This document shows positions 1-11,989 of a stretch of 33,851 bases of DNA, piece by piece (positions within the stretch are counted from its first letter, which is position 1; the number at the start of each line of letters is the position of its first letter). The notes under the pieces are model-generated. The model made no database searches and had not been told where the DNA came from. It saw only the letters and a program-made list of their open reading frames with translations. The translations under genes and the position numbers were made by a program. The stretch covers positions 1-33,851 of the forward strand of contig NW_003114149.1 in the NCBI RefSeq assembly GCF_000003605.2, written 5' to 3'. The DNA comes from Saccoglossus kowalevskii. Its lineage: Eukaryota > Hemichordata > Enteropneusta > Harrimaniidae.

Positions 1-991
1 ATCATTACTAGTGAATGTCATGCATGCCACATAATATCAGCTTGTAGCGAATGTCATCCATACCACATAATATCACTTGCAGCGAATTTCATGAATGCCA
101 CATAATATCACTTGTAGTGAATGTCATGCATGCCACATAATATCACTTGTAGTGAATGTCATGCATACCTTATAATATCACTTGTAGCGAATGTCATGCG
201 TGCCACATAATATCACTCATAGCGAATGTCATGCATACCACATAATATCACTTGTAGTGAATTTCATGAATGCCACATAATATCACTTGTAGTGAATGTC
301 ATGCATGCCACATAATATCACTTGTAGTGAATGTCATGCGTACCACATAATATCACTCCTAGCGAATGTCATGCATGCCACATAATATCACTTGTAGTGA
401 ATGTCATGCATGCCACATATTATCACTCGTAGTGAATGTCATGCATGCCACATAATATCACTTGTAGCGAATGTCATGCATACCACATAATATCACTACT
501 AGCGAATGTCATGCATACCTTATAATATCACTAGTAGCGAATGTCATGCATACCTTATAATATCACTTGTAGCGAATGCCATGCATACCACATAATATCA
601 CTTGCAGTGAATGTCATGCGTACCGCATAATATCACTTGTAGGGAATGTCATGCGTACCACATATATAACTTGTAGCGAGTGTCATGCATACCACATAAT
701 ATCACTCGTAGCGAATGTCATGTATGCCACATATCACTTGTAGTGAATGTCATGCGTGCCACATAATATCACTTGTAGCGAATGTCATGCATGCTACATA
801 ATATCACTCGTAGCGAATATCATGCATGCTACATAATAAAACTCACAGCGAATGTCATGCATACCGCATAATATCACTCACAGCAAATGTCACGCATACC
901 ACATAATATCACTTGTAGTGAATGTCATGCATACCACATAATATCACTTGTAGTGAATGTCATGCATACCACATAATATCACTTGTAGTGA
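1..991. repeat. Left part of array; 181-620 has a distant copy at 32179-32618
   Basis: This stretch is ordinary 35-bp monomers with a few off-length ones. The monomer near 31-66 has an inserted G after ATATCA (36 bp). A 34-bp monomer with CATATATAAC lies near 660, and a 32-bp monomer with CATATCAC near 731. The ordered variants from 181 to about 620 recur at 32179 with a constant offset of 31998, checked at the CTACTAGCG monomer (496 and 32494) and at CTTGCAGTG (601 and 32599). The two copies part after about 620. The final 160 bases hold the AATAAA monomer (835) that precedes the 39-bp landmark at 1007. Confidence 0.85.
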
Positions 992-1045
992 ATGTCATGC
1001 ATGCCACGTAATATCACTTGTAGTGAATGCCATGCATGCGTGCCA
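835..1045 (+). repeat. Landmark pair: AATAAA monomer plus 39-bp monomer (first of several)
   Basis: A monomer reading GCTACATAATAAAACTCAC carries AATAAA. It precedes a 39-bp monomer that begins CGTAATATC, has GCCATGCATGCGTGCC and gains 4 bases. AATAAA sites are at 835, 2892, 12252, 14477, 16325, 18321, 21835, 23270 and 25744. 39-bp monomers start at 1007, 3061, 4801, 12424, 14649, 16497, 18493, 22007, 23442, 26068, 29995, 30664 and 32694, with variants at 7006, 9092 and 27909. The pair keeps a fixed spacing in seven copies (AATAAA to the ATG 15 bases before the 39-bp monomer is 157), and 154 in the copy with a 3-bp deletion. It is a marker of shared descent between blocks. AATAAA is also the polyadenylation hexamer, but nothing here suggests a transcript end. 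Confidence 0.85.
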
Positions 1046-2369
1046 CATAATATCACTCGTAGCGAATGTCATGCATGCCACATAATATCACTCGTAGCGA
1101 ATGTCATGCATGCCTTATAATATCACTCGCAGCGAATGTTATGCATGCCTTGTAATATCACTTGCAGTGAATGTCATGCATACCGCATAATATCATTCAC
1201 AGCGATTGTCACGCATACCACATAATATCACTCGTAGCGAATGTCATGCATGCCACATAATATCACTCGTAGCGAATATCATGCATGCCACATAATATCA
1301 CTCACCGCGAATGTCATGCATACCGCATAATATCACTAGTAGCGACTGTCATGCATACCACATAATATCATTACTAGCGAATGTCATGCATGCCACATAC
1401 TATCACTTGTAGCGAATGTCATCCATACCACATAATATCACTTGCAGCGAATTTCATGAATGCCACATAATATCACTTGTAGTGAATGTCATGCATGCCA
1501 CATTATATCACTTGTAGTGAATGTCATGCGTGCCACTTAATATCACTAGTAGCGAATGTCATGCGTGCCACATAATATCACTTGTAGTGAATGTCATGCG
1601 TACCACATAATATCACTCGTAGCGAATGTCATGCACGTCACATAATATCACTTGTAGTGAATGTCATGCATGCCACATAATATCACTCGTAGTGAATGTC
1701 ACGCATACCACATAATATCACTCGTAGCGAATGTCATGCATGCCACATAATATCACTCGTAGCGAATATCATGCATGCCACATAATATCACTCACAGCGA
1801 ATGTCATGCATACTGCATAATATCACTAGTAGCGACTGTCATGCATACCACATAATATCACATTGAATGTCACACAGATCACGTAATATCACTCACAACG
1901 AATGTCATACATACCACATAATATCACTTGTAGCGAATGTCATGCATACCACATAATATCATTACTAGCGAATGTCATGCATGCAACATAATATCACTTG
2001 CAGCAAATTTCATGAATGCCACATAATATCACTTGTAGTGAATGTCATGCATGCCACATAATATCACTTGTAGTGAATGTCATGCATGCCACATAATATC
2101 ACTCGTAGTGAATGTCATGCATGCCACATAATATCACTTGTAGCGAATGTCATGCATACCACATAATATCACTACTAGCGAATGTCATGCATACCTTATA
2201 ATATCACTAGTAGCGAATGTCATGCATACCTTATAATATCACTAGTAGCGAATGTCATGCGTGCCACATAATATCACTTGTAGTGAATGTCATGCGTGCC
2301 ACATAATATCACTTGTAGCGAATGTCATGCGTGCCACATAATATCACTTGTAGCGAATGTCATGCATGC
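992..2369. repeat. Higher-order block B, first copy
   Basis: This ordered run of monomer variants starts at the 39-bp landmark monomer (1007-1045). It includes a CTCACCGCG monomer (1301), a CACTTAATATC variant near 1534, a CACGTCACAT variant near 1634 and the 31-bp CATTGAATG monomer (1861). The same run recurs at 30649 with a constant offset of 29657, checked at the landmark, at CTCACCGCG and at CATTGAATG, so no net indel separates the copies over about 1.4 kb. Shorter copies sit at 29980 (+28988, to about 30666) and 32679 (+31687, to about 33512). Confidence 0.9.
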
Positions 2370-3440
2370 CTTATAATATCACTTGTTGCGAATGTCATGC
2401 ATGCCACATAATATCACTTGTAGCGAATGCCATGTATACCACATAATATCACTTGCAGTGAATGTCACGCGTACCACATAATATCACTTGTAGGGAATGT
2501 CATGCGTACCACATATATAACTTGTAGCGAATGTCATGCATACCACATAATATCACTCGTAGCGAATGTCATGTATGCCACATATCACTTGTAGTGAATG
2601 TCATGCGTGCCACATAATATCACTTGTAGCGAATGCCATGCTTACCACATAATATCACTTGCAGTGAATGTCATGCGTACCACATAATATCACTTGTAGG
2701 GAATGTCATGCGCACCACATATATAACTTGTAGCGAATGTCATGCATACCACATAATATCACTTGTAGCGAATGTCATGTATGCCACATATCACTTGTAG
2801 TGAATGTCATGCGTGCCACATAATATCACTTGTAGCGAATGTCATGCATGCTACATAATATCACTCGTAGCGAATATCATGCATGCTACATAATAAAACT
2901 CACAGCGAATGTCATGCATACCGCATAATATCACTCACAGCAAATGTCACGCATACCACATAATATCACTTGTAGTGAATGTCATGCATACCACATATCA
3001 CTTGTAGTGAATGTCATGCATACCACATAATATCACTTGTAGTGAATGTCATGCATGCCACGTAATATCACTTGTAGTGAATGCCATGCATGCGTGCCAC
3101 ATAATATCACTCGTAGCGAATGTCATGCATGCCACATAATATCACTCGTAGCGAATGTCATGCATGCCTTATAATATCACTCGCAGCGATTGTTATGCAT
3201 GCCTTGTAATATCACTTGCAGTGAATGTCATGCATACCGCATAATATCATTCACAGCGATTGTCACGCATACCACATAATATCACTCGTAGCGAATGTCT
3301 TGCATGCCACATAATATCACTCGTAGCGAATATCATGCATGCCACATAATATCACTCACAGCGAATGTCATGCATACCGCATAATATCACTAGTAGCGAC
3401 TGTCATGCATACCACATAATATCACTTGCAGCGAATTTCA
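1800..3440. repeat. Higher-order block C, first copy (partner 20778-22386)
   Basis: This block overlaps the end of block B. It matches the region starting near 20778 with an offset of 18978, checked at CATTGAATG (1861 and 20839) and at GCCATGCTTACC (2635 and 21613). The offset then drops to 18946 at the 39-bp landmark (3061 and 22007). That change is explained by one 35-bp monomer, near 2851-2886, missing from the right copy, and by a 3-bp deletion (CACATATCAC) near 2996 in the left copy. The two copies are otherwise colinear with scattered substitutions. Confidence 0.85.
1851..1881 (+). repeat. 31-bp short monomer family (first member)
   Basis: A monomer with CACATTGAATGTCACACAG followed by ATCACGTAATATC lacks the TAGYG segment and is 31 bp long. 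CATTG (CATTGAATG except CATTGTATG at 26558) begins at 1861, 4573, 5166, 7881, 9932, 12785, 13897, 15500, 18854, 20839, 23803, 24534, 26558, 28784 and 31518, with a cut-down form at 25855. One ancestral deletion copied by block duplication explains all of them. Confidence 0.85.
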
Positions 3441-4240
3441 TGAATGCCACATAATATCACTTGTTGCGAAAGTCATGCGTGCCACATAATATCACTTGTA
3501 GTGAATGTCATGCGTGCCACATAATATCACTTGTAGTGAATGTCATGCGTACCACATAATATCACTTGTAGTGAATGTCATGCATACCACATAATATCAC
3601 TTGTAGCGAATGTCATGCGTACCACATAATATCACTTGTAGTGAATGTCATGCATGCCACATAATATCACTTGTAGTGAATGTCATGCATGCCACATAAT
3701 ATCACTCGTAGTGAATGTCATGCATGCCACATAATATCACTTGTAGCGAATGTCATGCATACCACATAATATCACTACTAGCGAATGTCATGCATACCTT
3801 ATAATATCACTAGTAGCGAATGTCATGCATACCTTATAATATCACTAGTAGCGATTGTCATGCGTGCCACATAATATCACTTGTAGTGAATGTCATGCGT
3901 GCCACATAATATCACTTGTAGCGAATGTCATGCGTGCCACATAATATCACTTGTAGCGAATGTCATGCATGCCACATAATATCACTTGCAGTGAATGTCA
4001 TGCGTGCCACATAATATCACTTGCATTGAATGTCATGCGTACCACATAATATCACTTGTAGTGAAAGTCATGCGTACCACATATATAACTTGTAGCGAAT
4101 GTCATGCATACCACATAATATCACTCGTAGCGAATGTCATGTATGCCACATATCACTTGTAGTGAATGTCATGCGTGCCACATAATATCACTTGTAGTGA
4201 ATGTCATGCATGCTACATAATATCACTCGTAGCGAATATC
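3440..4240. repeat. Higher-order block D, first copy (relatives at 17541, 22456, 24930)
   Basis: The block begins at the CTTGTTGCGAAAG monomer (3460), a signature also at 16966, 17561, 22476 and 24950 in the same setting. The offset to the 17561 copy is 14101. The copies at 22476 and 24950 keep a 34-bp CATATATAAC monomer, as does this one near 4080; the 17561 copy has lost it. The right end is a deletion: unlike its relatives, the run here jumps at about 4250 past the AATAAA and 39-bp landmark monomers, straight to monomers found after the landmark elsewhere. Confidence 0.8.
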
Positions 4241-4259
4241 ATGCATGCTACATAATATC

Positions 4260-5290
4260 ACTCGTAGCGAATGTCATGCATGCCACATAATATCACTCGT
4301 AGCAAATGTCATGCATGCCTTATATCACTCGCAGCGAATGTTATGCATGCCTTGTAATATCACTTGCAGTGAATGTCATGCATACCGCATAATATCATTC
4401 ACAGCGATTGTCACGCATACCACATAATATCACTCGTAGCGAATGTCATGCATGCCACATAATATCACTCGTAGCGAATATCATGCATGCCACATAATAT
4501 CACTCACAGCGAATGTCATGCATACCGCATAATATCACTAGTAGCGACTGTCATGCATACAACATAATATCACATTGAATGTCACACAGATCACGTAATA
4601 TCACTCGCAGTGAATGTCATACATACCACATAATATCACTTGTAGCGATTGTCATGCATACCACATAATATCATTACTAGCGAATGTCATGCATGCCACA
4701 TAATATCACTTGTAGCGAATGTCATGCATACCACATATCACTTGTAGTGAATGTCATGCATACCACATAATATCACTTGTAGTGAATGTCATGCATGCCA
4801 CGTAATATCACTTGTAGTGAATGCCATGCATGCGTGCCACATAATATCACTCGTAGCGAATGTCATGCATGCCACATAATATCACTCGTAGCAAATGTCA
4901 TGCATGCCTTATATATCACTCGCAGCGATTGTTATGCATGCCTTGTAATATCACTTGCAGTGAATGTCATGCATACCGCATAATATCATTCACAGCGATT
5001 GTCACGCATACCACATAATATCACTCGTAGCGAAATGTCATGCATGGCCACATAATATCACTCGTAGCGAATATCATGCATGCCACATAATATCACTCAC
5101 AGCGAATGTCATGCATACCGCATAATATCACTAGTAGCGACTGTCATGCATACAACATAATATCACATTGAATGTCACACAGATCACGTAATATCACTCG
5201 CAGTGAATGTCATACATACCACATAATATCACTTGTAGCGATTGTCATGCATACCACATAATATCATTACTAGCGAATGTCATGCATGCC
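4260..5290. repeat. Local tandem duplication, period about 593 bp
   Basis: Two adjacent copies of one ordered run are seen, about 4260-4700 and 4850-5290. The AGCAAATG monomer is at 4301 and 4890, and the 31-bp CATTGAATG monomer is at 4573 and 5166. The spacing grows from 589 to 593 because the second copy carries extra bases: TTATATATCAC instead of TTATATCAC, and two single-base insertions near 5031-5047 (GCGAAATG and GCATGGCC), which make a 37-bp monomer. The 39-bp landmark (4801) lies between the copies. Confidence 0.85.
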
Positions 5291-6150
5291 ACATAATATC
5301 ACTGGTAGCGAATGTCATCCATACCACATAATATCACTTGCAGCGAATTTCATGAATGCCACATAATATCAATTGTAGTGAATGTCATGCATGCCACATA
5401 ATATCACTTGTAGTGAATGTCATGCATACCTTATAATATCACTTGTAGCGAATGTCATGCATACCTTATAATATCACTTGTAGCGAATGTCATGCATGCC
5501 ACATAATATCACTTGTAGTGAATGTCATGCATGCCACATAATATCACTCGTAGTGAATGTCATGCATGCCACATAATATCACTTGTAGCGAATGTCATAC
5601 ATACCACATAATATCAATTGTAGTGAATGTCATGCATACCACATAATATCACTTGTAGCGAATGTCATGCATGCCACATAATATCACTTGTAGTGAATGT
5701 CATGCGTACCACATAATATCAATCGTAGCGAATGTCATGCATGCCACATAATATCACTTGTAGTGAATGTCATGCATGCCACATAATATCACTCGTAGTG
5801 AATGTCATGCATGCCACATAATATCACTTGTAGCGAATGTCATACATACCACATAATATCACTACTAGCGAATGTCATGCATACCTTATAATATCACTAG
5901 TAGCGAATGTCATGCATGCCACATAATATCACTTGTAATGAATGTCATGCATGCCACATAATATCACTCGTAGTGAATGTCATGCATGCCACATAATATC
6001 ACTTGTAGCGAATGTCATACATACCACATAATATCACTACTAGCGAATGTCATGCATACCTTATAATATCACTAGTAGCGAATGCCATGCATACCACATA
6101 ATATCACTTGCAGTGAATGTCATGCGTACCACATAATATCACTTGTAGGG
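4786..6150. repeat. Higher-order block E, first copy (partner 12409-13740)
   Basis: This run from the 39-bp landmark onward matches the one starting at 12409. The offset is 7623 at the landmark, 7654 at the CAATTGTAGTG monomer (5615 and 13269) and 7584 at the CTACTAGCG monomers (5862/13446 and 6037/13621). The steps fit small indels, one extra 35-bp monomer near 13090 and loss of two monomers (70 bp) near 13400. The order of variants is otherwise the same. The part from 12409 to about 13400 is shared also with 23427-24418. Confidence 0.85.
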
Positions 6151-6662
6151 AATGTCATGCGTACCACATATATAACTTGTAGCGAATGTCATGCAAACCA
6201 CATAATATCACTCGTAGCGAATGTCATGTATGCCACATAATATCACTTGTAGTGAATGTCATGCATGCCATATAATATCACTTGTAGCGAATGTCATGCA
6301 TGCCATATAATATCACTTGTAGCGAATATCATGCATACCACATAATATCACTACTAGCGAATGTCATGCGTGCCACATAATATCACTTGTAGTGAATATC
6401 ATGCGTACCACATAATATCACTCGTAGCGAATGTCATGCATGCCACATAATATCACTTGTAGTGAATGTCATGCATGCCACATAATATCACTCGTAGTGA
6501 ATGTCATGCATGCCACATAATATCACTTGTAGCGAATGTCATGCATACCACATAATATCACTACCAGCGAATGTCATGCATACCTCATAATATCACTCGT
6601 AGCGAATGTCATGCATGCCACATAATATCACTTGTAGTGAATGTCATGCATGCCACATAATA
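6151..6662. repeat. Ordinary 35-bp monomers between blocks E and F
   Basis: This stretch holds standard monomers and one 34-bp CATATATAAC monomer near 6170. It includes repeats of a short ordered set: CTTGTAGTG, CTCGTAGTG, CTTGTAGCG, then CTACTAGCG or CTACCAGCG. I see no gene, other element or long-range partner that I could pin down here. Confidence 0.7.
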
Positions 6663-8944
6663 TCACACGTAGTGAATGTTATGCATGCCACATAATATCA
6701 CTTGTAGCGAATGTCATGCATACCACATAATATCACTACCAGCGAATGTCATGCATACCACATAATATCACTCGTAGCGAATGTCATGCATGCCACATAA
6801 TATCACTTGTAGTGAATGTCATGCATGCCACATAATATCACTCGTAGTGAATGTCATGCATGCCACATAATATCACTTGTAGCGAATGTCATGCATACCA
6901 CATAATATTACTACTAGCGAATGTCATGCGTGCCACATAATATCACTTGTAGCGAATGTTATGCATGCCTCATAATATCACTTGCAGTGAATGTCATGCA
7001 TGCCATGTAATATCACTTGTAGTGAATGTCATGCATGCGTGCCACATAATATCACTCGTAGCGAATGTCATGCATGCCACATAATATGACTCGTAGCGAA
7101 TGTCATGCATGCCTTATAATATCACTTGCAGCGAATGTTATGCATGCCTTGTAATATCACTTGCAGTGAATGTCATGCATACCGCATAATATCATTCACA
7201 GCGATTGTCACGCATACCACATATCACTCGTAGCGAATGTCATGCATGCCACATAATATCATTCGTAGCGAATATCATGCATGCCACATAATATCACTCA
7301 CAGCGAATGTCATGCATACCGCATAATATCACTAGTAGCGACTGTCATGCATACCACATAATATCACTTGTAGCGAATGTCATGCATACCACATAATATC
7401 ATTACTAGTGAATGTCATGCATGCCACATAATATCACTTGTAGCGAATGTCATGCATACCATATAATATCACTCGAAGCATATGACACGCGTACCACATA
7501 ATATCACTAGTAGCGAATGTCATGCATACCACATAATATCACTCACAGTGAATGTCATGCATACCACATAATATCACTAGAAGCGAATGTCATACATTAC
7601 ATAATATCACTGACAGCATGACACGCATATCACATAATATCACAATCGAATGTCACACATACCACGTAATGTCACCCGTAACGAAATTCATCCATACCAC
7701 ATATCACTCGTAGCGAATGTCATGCATACCACATAATATCACTTGTAGCGAATGTCATGCATGCCACATAATATCAATGTAGCGAATGTCATGCATACCA
7801 CATAATATCACTTGCAGCGAATGTCACGCATACCACATAATATCACTAGTAGTGAATGTCATGCATACCACATAATATCACATTGAATGTCACACAGATC
7901 ACGTAATATCACTCACAGCGAATGTCATCCATACCACATAATATCACTACTAGCGAATGTCATCCATACCACATAATATCACTTGTAGCGAATGTCATGC
8001 ATACCACATAATATCATTACTAGCCAATGTCATGCATGCCACATAATATCACTTGTAGTGAATGTCATCCATACCACATAATATCACTTGCAGCGAATGT
8101 CATGCATGCCACATAATATCACTTGTAGTGAATGTCATGCATGCCACATAATATCACTTGTAGTGAATGTCATACATACCTTATAATATCACTTGTAACG
8201 AATGTAATGCGTGCCACATAATATCACTCGTAGCGAATGTCATGCATACCTTATAATATCACTTGTTGCGAAAGTCATGCGTGCCACATAATATCACTTG
8301 TAGTGAATGTCATGCGTGCCACATAATATCACTAGTAGCGAATGTCATTCGTGCCACATAATATCACTTGTAATGAATGTCATGCGTGCCACATAATATC
8401 ACTCGTAGCGAATGTCATGCATGCCAGATAATATCACTTGTAGTGAATGTCATGCATGCCACATAATATCACTCGTAGTGAATGTCATGCATGCCACATA
8501 ATATCACTTGTAGCGAATGTAATGCGTGCCACATAATATCACTCGTAGCGAATGTCATGCATACCTTATAATATCACTAGTAGCGTATGTCATGCGTGCC
8601 ACATAATATCACTTGTAGTGAATGTCATGCCTGCCACATAATATCACTCGTAGCGAATGTCATGCATACCTTATAATATCACTAGTAGCGAATGTCATTC
8701 GTGCCACATAATATCACTTGTAATGAATGTCATGCGTGCCACATAATATCACTCGTAGCGAATGTCATACATGCCACATAATATCACTTGTAGTGAATGT
8801 CATGCATGCCACATAATATCACTCGTAGTGAATGTCATGCATGCCACATAATATCACTTGTAGCGAATGTCTTGCATACCACATAATATCACTACTAACG
8901 AATGTCATGCATACCTTATAATATCACTAGTAGCGAATGTCATG
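6663..8944. repeat. Higher-order block F, single left copy (partners 26272-27521 and 27531-29847)
   Basis: This run of about 2.3 kb is present once here and as a tandem pair far to the right. From 6991 to 8944 it matches 27894-29847 at a constant offset of 20903, checked at 6991, 7141, 7595, 7881 and 8821. No net indel occurs across about 1.95 kb. Before 6991 the offset is 20868; the 35-bp difference is one extra monomer (about 27811-27845) in the right copy. Its second part, 7595 to about 8844, is also found at 26272 (+18677, checked at 7595, 7881 and 8821). It includes a variant landmark (TGTAATATC, 7006) and a cluster of divergent monomers (about 7460-7700). Confidence 0.92.
7460..7700. 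repeat. Cluster of divergent monomers (left copy)
   Basis: Monomers here depart from the consensus more than elsewhere. Features include CTCGAAGCATATGACACG, a shortened monomer ending CATACATTA (about 33 bp), CTGACAGCATGACACG (33 bp), CACAATCGAATG (32 bp) and CGTAATGTCACCCGTAACG with AAATTCATCC. They still align to the 35-bp frame through CATAATATCAC, so they are old or rapidly changed relatives, not a foreign insert. Copies lie at about 26272-26390 and 28370-28600, with a related set at about 9440-9810. Confidence 0.8.
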
Positions 8945-9439
8945 CGTGCCACATAATATCACTTGTAGTGAATGTCATGCGTGCCACATAATATCACTTG
9001 TAGCGAATGTCATGCATGCTTTATAATATCACTTGTAGCGAATATCATGCATGCCACATAATATCACTTGCAGTGAATGTCATGCATGCCACGTAATATC
9101 ACTTTGTAGTGAATGTCATGCATGCTTGCCACATAATATCACTCGTAGCGAATGTCATGCATGCCTTATAATATCACTCGTAGCGAATGTTATGCATGCC
9201 TTGTAATATCACTTGCAGTGAATGTCATGCATACCGCATAATATCACTCACAACGAATATCATGCATGCCACATAATATCACTTGCAGTGAATGTCATGC
9301 ATACCACATAATATCACTCGTAGCGTGTGTCACGCGTACCACATAATATCACTCGTAGCGAATGTCATGCATACCACATAATATCACTCGTAGTGAATGC
9401 CATGCATGCCACATATCATTTGCAGCGAATGTTATGCGC
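8945..9439. repeat. Ordinary monomers with a variant 40-bp landmark
   Basis: These are standard monomers after the end of block F. The landmark-type monomer at 9092 is 40 bp: it has an extra T in CTTTGTAGTG and carries GCATGCTTGCC in place of GCATGCGTGCC. No other element is seen. Confidence 0.75.
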
Positions 9440-9810
9440 ACCAAATAAAATCACTCACAGTGAATGTCACGCATACCACATAATATCACTAGTAGCGAAT
9501 GTCATGCATACCACATAATATCACACGCAGAATATGACACGTGTACCACATACCACTCGAAGCATATGACACGCGTACCACATAATATTACTAGTAGCGA
9601 ATGTCATGCATACCACATAATATCACTCACAGTGAATGTCACGCATACCACATAATATCACTAGTAGCGAATGTCATGCATACCACATAATATCAATCAC
9701 AACATGATACGCATATCACATAATATCACAATCGAATGTCACACATACCACGTAATGTCACCCGTAACGAAATTCATCCATACCACATATCACTTGTAGC
9801 GAATGTCATG
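9440..9810. repeat. Second, distinct divergent-monomer cluster
   Basis: This cluster is related to 7460-7700 but arranged differently. It contains AAATAAAATCAC near 9443, CACACGCAGAATATGACACG near 9520 and CACATACCACTCGAAGC near 9550. A pair of CTCACAGTGAATGTCACGC followed by CTAGTAGCG is repeated at about 9450-9510 and 9625-9685. It ends with the CACAATCGAATG, GTAATGTCACCCGTAACG and AAATTCATCC monomers also present at 7640-7700, followed by an ATATCAATTTGGCG monomer near 9820. Confidence 0.75.
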
Positions 9811-11989
9811 CATGCCACATAATATCAATTTGGCGAATGTCATACGTACCACATAATATCACTCGCAGCGAATGTCACGCATACCACATAATATCACTAG
9901 TAGCGACTGTCATGCATACCACATAATATCACATTGAATGTCACACAGATCACGTAATATCACTCACAGCGAATGTCATACATACCACATAATATCACTT
10001 GTAGTGAATGTCATGCGTGCCACATAACATCACTTGTAGTGAATGTCATGCATACCACATATCACTTGTAGTGAATGTCATGCGTACCACATAATATCAC
10101 TTGTAGTGAATGTCGTGCGTACCACATGATATCACTTGTAGCGAATGTCATGCATGCCACATAATATCACTTGTAGCGAATGTCATCCATACCACATAAT
10201 ACCACTTGCAATGAATTTCATGATTGCCACATAATATCACTTGTAGTGAATGTCATGCATGCCACATAATATCACTTGTAGTGAATGTCATGCATACCTT
10301 ATAATATCACTTGTAGCGAATGTTATGCGTGCCACATAATATCACTCGTAGCGAATGTCATGCATGCCACATAATATCACTTGTAGTGAATGTCATGCGT
10401 GCCACATAATATCACTGGTAGCGAATGTCATGCGTGCCACATAATATCACTTGTAGTGAATGTCATGCGTACCACATAATACCACTCGTAGCGAATGTCA
10501 TGCATGCCACATAATATCACTTGTAGTGAATGTCATGCATGCCACATAATATCACTCGTAGTGAATGTCATGCATGCCACATAATATCACTTGTAGCGAA
10601 TGTCATGCATACCACATAATATCACTACTAGCGAATGTCATGCATACCTTATAAAATCACTAGTAGCGAATGTCATGCATGCCACATAATATCACTTGCA
10701 GCGAATGTCATGCATGCCACATAATATCACTTGTAGCGAATGCCATGCAGACCACATAATATCACTTGCAGTGAATGTCATGCGTACCACATAATATCAC
10801 TTGTAGGGAATGTCATGCGTACCACATATATAACTTGTAGCGAATGTCATGCATACCACATAATATCACTCGTAGCGAATGTCATGTATGCCACATATCA
10901 CTTGTAGTGAATGTCATGCATGCCACATAATATCACTTGTAGCGAATGTCATGCATGCTACATAATATCACTCGTAGCGAATATCATGCATGCTACATAA
11001 TATCACTCACAGCGAATGTCATGCATACCGCATAATATCACTCACAGCAAATGTCACGCATACCACATAATATCACTTGTAGTGAATGTTATGCATACCA
11101 CATAATATCACTTGTAGTGAATGTCATGCATACCACATAATATCACTTGAAGTGAATGTCATGCGTACCACCTAATATCACTTGTAGTGAATGCCATGCG
11201 TACCACATACTATCACTTGTAGCGAAAGTCATGCACGCCACATAATATCACTTGAAGGAAATGTCATGCATGCCACATAATATTACTTGTAGCGAATGTT
11301 ATGCTTACCACATAATATCACTTGTAGTGAATGTCATGCATGTCACATAATATCACTCGTAACGATTGTCATGCATGCCACATAATATCACTTGTAGTGG
11401 ATGTCATGCATACCACATAATATCACTATTAGCGAATGTCATACATACCACATAATATCACTTGTAGTGAATGTCATGCGTACCACATAATATCACTTGT
11501 AGCGAATGTCATGCATGCCACATAATATCACTCGTAGTGAATGCCATGCGTACCACATAATATCACTTGTAGCGAATGTCATGCATATCACATAATATCA
11601 CTTGTAACGAATGTCATGCATATCACATAATATCACTTGTAGCGAATGTCATGCGTACCACATAATATCACTTGTAGTGAATGTCATGCGTGCCACATAA
11701 CATCACTTGTAGTGAATGTCATGCATACCACATATCACTTGTAGTGAATGTCATGCGTACCACATAATATCACTTGTAGTGAATGTCATGCGTACCACAT
11801 GATATCACTTGTAGCGAATGTCATGCATGCCACATAATATCACTTGTAGCGAATGCCATGCATACCACATAATATCACTTGTAGCGAATGTCATGCATGC
11901 CACATAATATCACTTGTAGCGAATGTCATGCGTGCCACATAATATCACTTGTAGCGAATGTCATGCATGCCACATAATATCACTTGCAG
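9811..11989. repeat. Array segment with mixed monomers and a short 1,673-bp-spaced repeat
   Basis: This segment is standard monomers with 31-bp (9932), 32-bp and 34-bp members. A run with CACATAACATC then CACATGATATC is found twice, at 10021-10160 and 11694-11833, with a constant spacing of 1673 (10021/11694 and 10123/11796). The middle (about 11100-11640) shows more single-base variety than the flanking blocks, for example CTTGAAGGAAATG and CTATTAGCG. It does not match one distant partner over a long run as far as I can see. Confidence 0.7.

Noticed and set aside
835-840. AATAAA as a working polyadenylation signal
   Set aside because: It sits in a duplicated monomer variant with no upstream transcript or coding sequence. 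It is kept only as a block landmark.
9327-9655. Two overlapping 63-codon frames at 9327 and 9464
   Set aside because: These are monomer read-through in the divergent cluster. No start context, domain or composition suggests a protein.
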